DNA from: Deroplatys truncata
Lineage: Eukaryota > Arthropoda > Insecta > Mantodea > Mantidae
DNA length: 64,000 nucleotides
Direction of reading: 5' to 3'
NCBI GenBank assembly: GCA_030765065.1
Contig: CM060990.1
Location: 665,272,618 to 665,336,617, forward strand
Shown here: positions 1-11,049 of the stretch, one piece after another
Layout: the number at the start of each line of letters is the position of its first letter
How positions within the stretch are numbered: the stretch's first letter is position 1
The notes under the pieces: model-generated
The model's database searches: none
What the model was told of the DNA's origin: nothing
Seen by the model: only the letters and a program-made list of their open reading frames with translations
Made by a program: the position numbers and the translations under genes

Positions 1-1525
1 AATAAAAATAAAAAGCATTTTTAGAAAAGGTTATGTGTGTCTGTAAACAGAATAACTCAAAAACGAAAAGTAGATTGGCTACTAAACTTGGTATTTAACT
101 TTAATATCTTCCAAAGGTATGACACGAAGATTTTCAAGAAAATTCCCCCACCCAGCCACCATTTACATGGAAAATTTGTCTAAATATTTTATTTTCTCGA
201 AAATAGCTCTAACGATTTTGATTAAAATACCATATATCAATGATATTTACATGACAAATGAAATATATATCTTGAATTTTCTGGGAATAGCCTGTGAAGT
301 CCTCTTCATTCGGAAGGAGCTTTGTATAATGTTGTATAACTGGTAAACGTTAAACGATAGACGAAAACTCTACCCAAAAAATCTGATGTGTTACACTCGC
401 ATGAGTTTCTCGGTTCTTGTACAAACTATTTTTACAAACGTTTATTCTCCATATGCTTCATGTTAATCGAGATATCGAGATGTTAATCTTATTGCTAATT
501 TTCTTGTAGATGCAAGGGGAATTGGTAGGCTTTAAGCGATAGTCAAATACTTTAAGAGCTGGTTGCTATGTGGTTCTCTTTGCATTACCAGGACAAAAAA
601 ATTAATAGCGAATTCCCACTTGCGAAATAGTGTAAGTATTGGAAAATTTAAGGGAATAACAAGCAATATCTCGGAAATGGTTCACTCAACAACAAAAAAT
701 GTATATGACATAAATTGTGTATTTTAACGCGATAAACATTTTTTGTGTAGTAAAATTTTGTCTATCTCGTATGGTTTACGAATTATGCAAAAGTCGTTCA
801 CAATGAAGAATACTTTTGGAGACATTCCCAGAAAATTCAAGATATACATTTCATTTGTCATAAAATTATCTTAAATATAAGAGATTTTAATCAAAATCGT
901 TAGCCATTTTTGAGAAAATTAAAATTTTCGAAAAATGTTCCATGTAAAGGGTAATCCGGGGTGGGGGGATTTTCTTGAAAACCTTCGTGTCGCATCTCTG
1001 GAAGATACTGAACCTAAATACCAAGTTTGGTGTTTATCTGACTGTTCGTTTCTGAGTTATGCTGTTCACAGACACACACACTGACATGTTTCCAAAAATG
1101 CTTTTTTTTGGATTCAGGGGGTCTCAAAACATGTATTTTCGGTGAAATCTCGGTATCGAATTTTTGGGTGGAATACAATACTTCCCCTACTTACTATACG
1201 TAGTAGAGAAAGTAAAAACGTAGATCTCCTTAAAACACACAATTTATTTAAAATCGCTTTCTTGTGGCATTAGCCATTTCCAAGATATTCGTTATTAATG
1301 GCTTTAATTGTTCAATTCTTTGTCATTCTTTTAAAGTCCTGTGACATTGAGTTGTTCTCTTTGCATTTATAAGAAATGTGTAATGTAGCTAATTCTGGAA
1401 AAGGTTTCTCTTGACTAAAATCAACTAGATAAGAAGAATGAAGTTCCGAAGAATAGTTTTTACAACTATTAATAAGTGATGGAGGACAGAGAAAGTCATG
1501 CGAAAGTAACACATCAGATTTTTAC
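1..1525 (+). repeat. Rep1 copy (start cut by window), split by a nested antisense Rep1
   Basis: Bases 1-380 and 1214-1525 together follow the Rep1 order: AACAGAATAACTC block, GACACGAAGATTTTC block, CTTCATTCGGAAGGA block, CACACAATTTATT block, and the end GTAACACATCAGATT. The copy is interrupted in the A-run of the ACACAAAAAATGTAGATC segment by another Rep1 in the opposite direction. No coding sequence is visible. Confidence 0.85.
381..1213 (-). repeat. Rep1, full-length copy nested in Rep1
   Basis: The copy runs from TCTGATGTGTTACACTC to GTAGTAGAGAAAGT. The flanking host copy has A-runs on both sides, so the ends can be read exactly to within the A-run. A short CA tract near 1072 is the internal microsatellite position. 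Shared block GTAGAGAAAGT / ACTTTCTCTAC forms a subterminal inverted repeat. Family of unknown class; a Helitron/helentron-like non-autonomous element is one possibility. Confidence 0.85.
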
Positions 1526-4500
1526 TTGAGTATTCACGTGCCTATAACTCAGTAATCAAAATGGCACATTCAGGAATCTTCAGGACTAAGTTCAATAACT
1601 TGACCACATGCAGCCCGTGGTTTATTTCAGCTTTCAGCTGGGATATTTTCATAAGAAACCGTTAAATTAAGGATACCCTTCTGTGGAAAAGGGACCAAAA
1701 CTTGCCAAATGCCTAAATACACAACTCTTCGACATTCTGAAGCATGTCATATCGAATTGAATGTTTGCTTCTAAGCCTAGATTGCTACAAAATTGTAGTA
1801 AAAGCGATGCTTTGCCTATATAAAAGTGATTTAAATTATTCTAAAGGGGCCTCAGGAATCCTCAAATGCTAAATTAGCTTCAGAGGAGTAGATAAAGACG
1901 AAGGAGGGTCCGTCGTCCTCCGTGTTGAGGACGCACGTTCTGGGGAGGGGGGAAAGAAACTTCCAGAAAATTCTGGTTATATGCCGACTGCGCTTCTGGT
2001 GTTTACGCTGGCGAGCGCCACTTATCTTTGTTTATCTCCGACTACCCGATGCCGATCTCCTGTTAACCTTGAGTCATAGCCGCTGAGTGATAGTATATTA
2101 AAATTGGTTGTTCTTTGCTGTTCCGGATTTATTTCTCCAAGCTTGCGACTAGACAGAGGTATAGTTGTAGCTCGCGTGGGCCTTAATTCATACAATGACG
2201 ACTACCAAAATATGAATACAACATGCCTTTACCGGGAACAGGAACGGAAAGTTGAAGCTTAACCAAGTCTCACATTACCGGACTTCGGTAAACTTCTCAT
2301 TGTGTACGTTCGCCGCTAATACTCCTATTTTAGCGTGTCGTTTCCTTTCTGGCTCACATTTTCGGCCATTCTGAACCATCTATTAATGCTCTAACCCTGT
2401 GGCGCCATTTACAGGTCAAGCAATATTAAAAACAGTTTCTGGAAAATAATAAATAGCTACAATAACATTTTTAACTTTCTTACTGCCCCATATTTCGGTC
2501 TATTCTTTAAATATATCAGTATAACTTAAAATGAATTAAAAAACTAACTAAAGTACTCATTTATACACGTTGTAATATAAATTAAAAACTTGTGTTCCAA
2601 TACGGTGCTGGTGAAGTCCCCAATTGCCGTTTACTTTTCCTGGGTTCACCCCGTCCTTCACAACACACTTCGTTACATTGCAGCGACTACTCGAACGTTG
2701 ATAACCTCCGACATTAAAATCCTGGCCAGTGATATTCAATGGTTTAGATAACTTAAAGCAGTAATAGCTGCCAAGTGAAAAAGCTGTAGGGTTTCAAAAT
2801 CCGGATTCAATCCAAAATAACCTAGGGCACTAAGGTGAAAATAAAATTATGATTTCAGTAAATTTTCACAATATTTATCTATTTTCGTTTATTACTGACC
2901 TAAATTGAATGCAAATTCAATTTTACAAGTTGTTTAGATATCCCTTCCTGTGTGTTTTTGTTGTCACTAGAGAAACTTAGGCTCTATAAGTGACAGTGAC
3001 TTTTTCCCTTGTTTATGTTTAAGTGCCTAGGTACATTTTCAGTTCAACATTTCACCCTATTATTTCAAACCATTAATTTTTGTTTAAGTTCACACTTTTC
3101 AACATGAGCTGCATGTGACCAGTTCCTTTAAATTACCCATAAAATGAGCTCATTTTTGTAAAGAGATACAGATTTTTTTTCTGATATATTTACCTCCCTA
3201 TGTGTGAAGGAAATAATAAGGGATGCAAGTAACTATTTCCTAAAGTATCTATGACCGATTAATAACAGCTATAATCAACAAATGTTCCAGGCATATGCGT
3301 TTACACTGAATATTTGCTTTTAAGAGTCAAGTCCTTCAGACGTTGTGAAATCAGGTCTTAGAGTAAGATGCTCTAAGTGTATGCTCCGTGAATGGAGAAT
3401 CAGTTTGTGCCGAAATTCAGTGAGACGATAAAACGGAGTTGGAATCCTAATTCGTTTAGTGGTTTCAGTTCACCCTCGTCATCAGCAACCCAGGTACCAT
3501 TTCCAGGGAGATTACGCTATGAATAACAATGTAATTACCACAGTTCCCCTCTACAGATAAATTTGTGCATTATGCAACCCTCCCTTGTTATGAGTTCATA
3601 GTTCCAGTTTACAACATACGCCCATTAGGTGGTATTACGATTACGTTTAATCTGAAACTCTTTTCTCATGTAGGCACAGACTAAATGCACTTGATCGCTA
3701 ATGAGAGACGTTTAACAGGGTTAGCAGGGGATGCTTGCCAACTTCCCGATGAGAATCACAGTGAACCTTGCGGGATATGGGAGCAATGAGACAAAAGTAA
3801 TAAAAGTGTAATGTTGCATTTTATGCCTGCTGATATAACTTCCTAAGTAGGGACCCTAACTCGGATGAGAGCGCCAACAATAGGAGATAGTTCAAATGGT
3901 GATATATTATTGGTTTATCACAAATATATTTCCTACATAATATTGTGACTTGGTTTAGTTTCACTGTCACTCAACGTTTTATTTTTAAACAGTAATTTGA
4001 ACTCCTCATTAGTGTAACTTAGTTCAGATACCACTGTCACTTCACCTTTCTTCTTTTACCCTTAGCGCTGAAATAAATAACGCGTGAAGCAGCCAATTCT
4101 TCCTTCCCCTTCACTCGCTGGAGCGTCGAACATAGGAGTTCGCATCTCTCGCACACTCAGCAGCACTCGCTGCACATCACAACTAACTCGCTGTCGCGAG
4201 CACGCTAGCCAATATGTAGTCGCAAGAGCTTTAAGAGAGTTGGGCGGGATAAGAAACATCCAGAAATAACTCGTTTTCTCTAAATGAGGTTTCTCTGGGT
4301 TTATCCCTCCAACCAATCAGTTGGCCGGTACTGAAGGGCACCGCCATCCACGCGACAAGCTAGGCTCACAGTAGTTGTGTCACAATATACCAGATGTAAT
4401 CCTAGCAGTGGGCGATTTTTTATGCACAAGGACGAATCAAAAGTTATGATACCATTTTGGTGGATAAAGGCTATTTTCACAAAACAAAATTGTTACTTTT

Positions 4501-4773
4501 GATCTCGTTGTAATTCACACTCGATACGACTAAGAAGTATGTGGTGAACAGAAACTGATCTATAATTAGTTGTTATTTTCGATTTCTTTCTCAAGTGCCT
4601 GGTTTCAACTCAATTTAGCATTTTTGTTTTGTACAAATTGTAATTTTCGCTGAAGCTACCATGTCGCAGCAGCAGCAGTTGAATAACCGACAAAATGTAC
4701 ACGTTACAGTGCTCTGGTACCGCACGCTCTCTCGATTTTACCCTTTAATTAGTAATATATGTATATACGTATA
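1526..4773. other. apparently unique non-coding DNA
   Basis: I see no transposon ends, long frames or RNA genes here. Notable are a heat-shock-element-like motif at 1956-1973, a GC-richer patch at about 4080-4380, and a short CAG run at 4668-4678. Short frames at 4062-4316 lie opposite each other on both strands in the GC-richer patch and match no family I know. Confidence 0.5.
1956..1973. promoter_or_regulatory. perfect four-unit heat shock element motif
   Basis: The sequence reads GAAacTTCcaGAAaaTTC: four alternating GAA/TTC units with exact 2-bp spacing, the consensus bound by trimeric HSF. A TATA-like GTATATTAAAA lies about 120 bp downstream on the plus strand. No gene follows that I can recognise, so function is inference only. 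Confidence 0.4.
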
Positions 4774-5055
4774 CAGGGTGAATCACGTAAAACTTGCACC
4801 GCAAATATTTCGGAAATGGAAAGTGCTATTGATGTGCAGTTTTCACAGCATTGATTGGTAGTTAGGGGTTCGTTCATTTAGCCTATAAACAGATTTTAAT
4901 AATACTGAGAAAGCGTATTTTTTAAGCAAACATACAATTTTTTAAATGGAACAATGCCTAGTTACATCAACAGAATAAAGATAGGGTAAATCAGAAAGCC
5001 AATGGTCTTTGTTGCAGGATTCTAGTGCAAGTGGTTTACGAGAAATCGTATTTTG
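4774..5055 (+). repeat. left terminal inverted repeat of the 4774-6615 transposon
   Basis: Matches 6334-6615 in reverse complement along its whole length with scattered mismatches, including the inner edge GTTTACGAGAAATC at about 5035-5049. Confidence 0.92.
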
Positions 5056-5192
5056 ATAGGTTTCCACCCTGCTTAGTTGCTAGGTACGATGTTGTTACGT
5101 TTGTTTGCATTGTGTTTTCTCTTCATTGATTGCATTGCGACTTTCTGGTCAGTTAGTTTGTGGCAGTTCAAGTAGTAAGTCGTGAGTGGAAG

Positions 5193-6225
5193 ATGGGGTT
5201 TACTAATGCAGAAAAAGCCGACATGCTCATGGTGTATGGAGAGTGTAGGAAGAATGCAGTTCGTTCCTGTACGGTGTATGTGGAAACGTATCCCAATAGA
5301 CGTCAACCATCTTGGCAATTATTTATGAACTTCTTCAACCAATTACGTGAAAGTGGTACTGTAACACCTAGAAAACCTAACAGAAACAAACAAGTGACTA
5401 GAGAAGAGGCAGAAATTAATGTTTTGGCTGCCATTGCAGTAGATCCGCACATCAGTTCCCGCACAATCGCACGTGGAAGTAGCATAAGTCAGGCAAGTGT
5501 ACTGCGCATTCTCCATCGACATAGGTTCCATCCCTATCACATCTCTCTCCATTAAGAGCTGCATGGAAATGATTTTGAGAATCGTATTAATTTTTGTACA
5601 TGGGCATTAAGACATGATACTACAGATTCATCATGTATCTTGTTTAGTGATGAGGCAACGTTTACTAATCATGGCCAGGTAAACCTCAAAACATGCACTA
5701 TTGGTCTGTTGACAATCCCCGTTGGCTTCGTCAGATAGAACGTCAGCGTCCATGGAGCTTAAACGTGTGGTGTGCGGTAGTGAACCATCAGCTCATAGGC
5801 CCTTTTTTCATAGAAGGAACAATGAACTCGCACAAGTATCACAGCCTCCTGACAGACCATCTGCCACAGATGCTAGAAGAAGTTCCTTTGCAGACTAGGA
5901 GGAACCTGTGGTACCAACATGATGGCTGTCCAGCCCACAGTGCACGAAGTACTACAGCTTGTCTTAACGGATTCTTTCCCAATCGTTGGATTAGACGAAG
6001 AGGACCTGTATCTTGGCCGGCCCGTTCACCGGATCTGACCCCTTTACACTTTTTTCTGTGGGGAAGGCTGAAAGACACTGTCTACAAGGATGTACCAACT
6101 ACACCATATGAAATGAAACCAGGTAAATTTCCGCTGAAATGCTAGAACGTGTGCAGAAGTCTTTCCATAGAAGACTGGAAGCGTGTATTGAAGCTGCCGG
6201 TGGTCATCTTGAACACAACCTTTGA
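5193..6225 (+). pseudogene. IS630/mariner-type transposase (DUF4817-like HTH plus DDE), broken
   Basis: The gene would encode a cut-and-paste transposase acting on the flanking inverted repeats. The start at 5193 (MGFTNAEKADM) fits the family; an in-frame ATG at 5160 is less likely. The N-terminal part is a DUF4817-like helix-turn-helix region followed by a second DNA-binding part (RTIARGSSISQASVLRILH). A stop at about 5553 sits just before the ELHGND motif. The first catalytic Asp is in FSDEA, the second in QHDGCPAHS and the third in the SPDLTPLHFFLWG region. A one-base loss near 5690 and a second indel near 6120 shift the frame; the C-terminus (GGHLEHNL, stop at 6223-6225) is intact. The family identity is clear; the copy is dead, though lightly damaged. 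Confidence 0.9.
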
Positions 6226-6333
6226 AGAGCTATGTTCTCTTACTTGTAAGAATCCACAGAAGTGTTGTAATTCCCTTTTGTTTTTCTTTAGTTTGTGCTA
6301 CCACAGGTTGTACAAGTGTCGGTGCGTAAAAGT

Positions 6334-6615
6334 TTCAAAATAAGATTTCTCGTAAACCACTTGCACTAGATTCTTGCAACAAACGCCAGGACATTCTAAT
6401 TTACCTTAACTTTATTCTGTTGCTGTAACTGGGCATTGTTCCGTTTAAAAAATTGCATGTTTGCTCATAAAATACACTTTCAGTATTATTAAAATCTGTT
6501 TATAGCTTAAATGTACGAGCCCCTGATTACCAATGAATGCTGTGAAAACTGCACATCAATAGCAACTTTCCATTTCCGAAATATTTGCGGTGCAAGTGTT
6601 AGGTGATTCAGGCCG
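6334..6615 (-). repeat. right terminal inverted repeat of the 4774-6615 transposon
   Basis: Reverse complement of 4774-5055. Outer end GATTCAGGCCG is followed by TA. Confidence 0.92.
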
Positions 6616-7785
6616 TATATATGTGCTATAGTTAAATTATATTCAAACCCACTCGCGGCCTCTCTTTACTGCGCGAGTCGGCCGGCAATCACCGTTGAAA
6701 TTACGCCGGCAGAAGCGGACTAAAATCCTTACCTTATAATAGATGCTGGAAATGTTGACCTTCTGCTCTCAAACAGACAGCATATCATACAGGAAAACAG
6801 ATAAGTAGGGAAGCCCCGAGTTTAGACGACTCGGTCAGAGATACTCTCTTGGCATTTGTTTGCGTGCTACTACCGTAGTGGTGTAATTAAATTGTGCAAC
6901 CAGGTGGCAAATGTCGAGTTTGTGGGCGGAAAGATAGTGTGACGAATTAACTAGGTCCACAGAATAACATAAAATGACACCGGGAAGGTTTAAGCTATAA
7001 GATTTGATAAGCACTTCATAAGGGAAAATTCCTAGCCTCCTGAATAGACATAATTCTTCAGTAAATCAAGGTTATTGGAAAATCAGTTATTATTCTGCCT
7101 TCACCCACAAAATCCCAGAGTATTCTCCAACTAGAGAGGATAGGAATTCTTTTCTCAACTCTTCGACTGGCAGCCGGCAAGAACGTCTAGAAAACAACGG
7201 AGATCCTGGAGGTACGGGAGCCAACGTGAACTCCCGCCACAAGCTGTAGGTCCTCTCTTTCCAACGCCATCCTCATCGCCACCCTAGCATCGGAGGCAAC
7301 GGATTCCGCTCGCTGGGTGTCTTCACCTCAGAAATGGGTTCCAATTATCGCAAGCGGAACGAGGCATTCCCCGAAGGCTCATAGGCCATATGCGGAGCGT
7401 TAGAAGTGACATGTTGGTAGATATAGTGGCTACATTAGTAAACATGCTTACAATATTAGTGGACATAATTGCAGCATTGGTGAACATAATTAGAACCGCT
7501 TCATACTTAATTGTTCTTTAAAAACGATTGATGTTTCCAGCCCTATTCTACACATAACCCACATAAAAGAGGTGTTAATGTATGCTCCAATTTTTCCTTC
7601 TGATAACTTCATTCGCTGTCCGCCCAAACTGACAAGAGCTTGTGTTTCAGAATGCCTGGCAAGAGAAACGTAAATTTGCATATAAAACACTGTCAGCCTC
7701 TGATATCAACATACAAACTGTGCCACGGATAGAAGAGTATTTATAACGTGGTGAGAAGCTTGTCATAACAGGTTTTTAATTGAAG
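6616..7785. other. non-coding DNA, no feature recognised
   Basis: Includes a GC-richer patch at about 7150-7380 on which I could not place a gene, SINE head or RNA. Confidence 0.4.
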
Positions 7786-8020
7786 TACACTTTTTCACTT
7801 TCTCTGTCACGTATCTAGTAGGTATAGAAGAATGCTATTACATTCCACCCAAAAATTCTATATCGAAATTTCACAGTAAATACATGTTTTGAGGCAAAAT
7901 AAAGCATTTTTAGAGAAAGCTTTCTCCGAGTGTGTGTGTCTGTAAACAGCATAACTAAAAAACAAAAACTCTATTAAATACCAAAACTGGTATTTAAGGT
8001 TAATATCTTCAAGGGATTAG

Positions 8021-8110
8021 GCTCGATACCGTCGATACCTCGATACTCGCGATACTCGGTAGTATCGAAGTATGTCTGATACTTTGAGATAAACCTTCGA
8101 TACTTTTCCG
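8021..8110. repeat. left subterminal GATAC/GTATC motif cluster
   Basis: Six or seven GATAC or GTATC pentamers occur within about 85 bp, several spaced about 8-10 bp apart. Subterminal motif clusters in hAT elements are known transposase-binding regions; binding here is inferred. Confidence 0.6.
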
Positions 8111-8783
8111 ATGCTTTTAAATTATTAAGTTTTTGCATTATTGAAAGTTGTTGCGTTTAACTTTATAATATATAAGGAATGAAAGGAGTCGAAACTCCTC
8201 AGTATTGCCTTGCACATGTCCCCAAATAGTTGCTGGACTATAGTTCTTGATAGACCTTGACTGCGTTTCCTGTGGGTTAATCAATGTAACATTCCATAGA
8301 CACCTGTGTCTAAACGAAAACATGCAAAACAATGGGGAAAAGAGTAGAGGCACAGCGTTAACTGAGTTGTGATTGAAGCTGATTTAGCTGACGCACTAAA
8401 TCACGTTTCCGCAATAGCCTGGCTTGGTGAGTCACTCTCAGCCATGCATTTACCTACTCCGGTGACCAAAAATTTTGAACCCTACAGAAACACACCAGAA
8501 CTCAAGACGTGAGGTAATGTAGCGCATGGAAATATTTGTTCTTTCCTTCCATCTGTTAGTTTGGGTTTACACAAGCCAAACTCGGGTCACGAGCGTAGCT
8601 TACAGCTATACCGTATGACTAATTTTCATGATATTGTTATACACCTGGGTGAGGCCAAAAGGTTTGCAGCTAAAATATTAAACTTAATTACCGCGGCATA
8701 AACATTGGGGGACGTATACTCAGAGACGGCGAAAGTTACCAAGAACTTGCTGCACAAAGCTAAAGCGGGCGTGGGATCTTTAG

Positions 8784-8895
8784 AACATAAAAATACATAA
8801 ATTCGTATTTATCTCTGCTTTAGTATAATTAACAAGGTGTCTTATATTATACACACAAGGTTACAGATGAACAATGGGGGAGATTCCCACGCGCG

Positions 8896-8936
<41 letters not shown>

Positions 8937-9494
8937 CACTTACACGCAACCAAACACTCGGAAGACCTAGACTAGACTGACGCTACCGCTAGGCCCACGC
9001 TATCAGACAAGGCTCTTCAATTGCCTTCACCCCCTGACTAGGAATTGGAGGGAATTGCCACGCCGGACAAGAATTCAAATCTACAAACGAAACAATCAGC
9101 TCAACAATATATTATACACAGCAATAATGTGTCCGACGTGACAAACATAAAAATACATAAATTCACATTTATCTCTGATTTATTATAATTAAGAAGTTGC
9201 CCTACATTATACAAAAAATGTTACAGACGAACACTTGGGGAGATGCCCCACGCAAACACACACATATCACATACATGCAACCAAACACTCAGAAGACCTA
9301 CACTAGACTGACGCTACCACAGGACGCTAATGCTAGACCCACGCTATCAGACAAGGCTTTTCCCTCAATTGCCTTCACCCCTCCTGACTAGGAATTGGAG
9401 GGAATTGCCACGCTGGACAAGAATTCAAATCTACAAACGAAACAATCAGCTCAAAAATATATTATACGCAGCAATAATGTGTCCGGCGTGACAA
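8784..9494 (+). repeat. tandem duplication of a 360-bp unit
   Basis: Unit 1 is 8784-9143 and unit 2 is 9144 to about 9494; both start AACATAAAAATACATAAATTC and end GTGTCCGRCGTGACAA. Unit 1 carries a long (CG)n(CA)n tract where unit 2 has only a short ACACACAC, so the microsatellite expanded or shrank after duplication. Confidence 0.9.
8890..8935. repeat. (CG)n(CA)n microsatellite
   Basis: An uninterrupted run of alternating CG then CA, inside unit 1 of the 360-bp duplication. Alternating purine-pyrimidine sequence. Confidence 0.95.
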
Positions 9495-9642
9495 GGCATT
9501 ATCAAGATGAAAAAGGTTGTTACCAATTGGAGAATGGCAATAATTTCGGAATTAGCACACAATGCACGGTTACATGCCTCTATACACAAAAACTATTAGT
9601 AACATAATTCAGTGAACAAGCCTGTATAGTTTTTATAAAGTG

Positions 9643-9705
9643 AGTATCGAGTATCGGTGCCCAAAAATCAGTATCGTGTATCGAGAAATAGTGGTATCGT
9701 CTCAT
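9643..9705. repeat. right subterminal GATAC/GTATC motif cluster
   Basis: Five GTATC pentamers in about 60 bp, the mirror of the cluster at the left end of the hAT-like element. Confidence 0.6.
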
Positions 9706-10144
9706 CCCTAGTATCCTCCAAAGATAAGAAACGGAAGGTTTTAAAGAAAAATTTTCCACCCAAAGCTACCCTTTATATTGGACATTTTTAGAAAATTTTA
9801 TTTGCTTAAAAATGGCTCTTTAACTATTTTGAGTAAAATATGACCTATTTAAGATACAACAGTGACAAATAAAATGTATACCGTGAATGTTCTGGGAACA
9901 TGCCTGTGAGGTTCTGTTCATTCGGAAGGAGTTTTCTTGTTATTTTTCTTTATTTATTGTCGCTTTGACTACTAGGTCATATCTCGGCTTATATCCATAC
10001 ATACGAGTACAATAAATAATAACATTGTATATTTACAATGATTAAATAATACAATAATTTTATACATTGTTATAAACATATTTTACATTATTAAGTCATG
10101 AACACAGCTAGAAAACTATAACATATTACCTATTATACATTTTT

Positions 10145-10271
10145 ACTTTCTCTAGTACGTATAGTATGTAGGGGAAGTATTGTATTCCACCTAAAAAATT
10201 CGATACCGAGATTTCACCGGAAATACATGTTTTGAGACCCCCTGAATCCAAAAAAAAGTTTTGGAAACACG

Positions 10272-10315
<44 letters not shown>

Positions 10316-11022
10316 TATGTCTATGAACAGCATAACTCGGAAACGAACAGTCGGATAAACACCAAACTTGGTATTTAGGTACAGTATCTTCCAGAGACGC
10401 GACACGAAGGTTTTTAAGAAAATCCCCCCACCCCAGATTACCCTTTACATAAACATTTTTCGAAAATTTTAATTTTCTCAAAAATGGCTAACGATTTTGA
10501 TCAAAATATCATATGTTTAAGATATTTTTATGACAAATGAAATGTATATTTCGAATTTTCTGGTAATGTCTCCAAAAGTATTCTTCACTGTGAACGACTT
10601 TTGCATAACTGGTAAACCATAAGAGATAGACAAAATTTTACTACACAAAAAATGTAGATCGCGTTAAAATACACAATTTATGTCATATACATTTTGTTTT
10701 GTTAAGTGAACCATTTTCGAGATATTGCTAGTTATTCCCTTAAATTTTCCAATACCTATAGTTATTCTCAAATGGAAATTTGTTATTGATTTTTTTTGTC
10801 CTGGTAATGCAAAGAGAATAGAATACTCCACATAGCAACCGGCTCTTAAAAGATTTTAATATAGCTTAAAGCCCATCATTTCCCCTTGCATCTACAAGAA
10901 AATTAGCAATAAGATTTAACATCTCGATATCTCGATTAACATGAAGCATATGGAGAATAAGCGTTTGTAAAAATAGTTTGTACAAGAGTAGAGAAAGTCA
11001 TTGTCAGTGTAACACATCAGAT
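10145..11022 (+). repeat. Rep1, full-length copy nested in the LINE
   Basis: Runs from ACTTTCTCTAGTACG to GTAACACATCAGAT, about 878 bp, inside the LINE 3' region. T-runs (A-runs on the other strand) flank it. It holds the longest (GT)n tract of the family here. Confidence 0.88.
10275..10314. repeat. (GT)n microsatellite inside Rep1
   Basis: About 20 GT units at the position where other Rep1 copies carry short or no GT tracts. Confidence 0.95.
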
Positions 11023-11049
11023 TCTTATTTGATGTGTTATATTTAAATC

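Larger units (their letters stand above)
4774..6615 (+). mobile_element. IS630-Tc1/mariner transposon with 282-bp terminal inverted repeats
   Basis: The element starts CAGGGTGAATCAC and ends, read inward from the other strand, CGGCCTGAATCAC. TA dinucleotides flank both ends (4772-4773 and 6616-6617), as expected for this superfamily. The inverted repeats are unusually long for mariner (about 282 bp each) and the interior holds one broken transposase gene. Length about 1.84 kb, so this is a nearly full-length copy. It cannot move by itself because the gene carries a stop and frameshifts. Confidence 0.92.
8011..9710. mobile_element. hAT-like non-autonomous DNA transposon
   Basis: The ends are imperfect inverted repeats (left AAGGGATTAGGCTCGATACC; right, read inward, TAGGGATGAGACGATACC). 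The flanks ATATCTTC (8003-8010) and GTATCCTC (9711-9718) match at 6 of 8 bases, fitting the 8-bp duplication of hAT elements, and joining them restores the Rep1 consensus. Both ends carry clusters of GATAC/GTATC motifs. No transposase domain is recognisable; most of the centre is a 360-bp duplication. Confidence 0.75.

Noticed and set aside
4062..4316. Opposed frames in the GC-richer patch as a gene
   Set aside because: No start context, domain or conservation visible; both strands are open over the same interval, as often happens by composition.
10191..10481. 96-codon minus frame with a Thr-His repeat, also seen near 36195 and 55677
   Set aside because: It is the Rep1 sequence read through its GT tract; the repeat explains the shared peptide.
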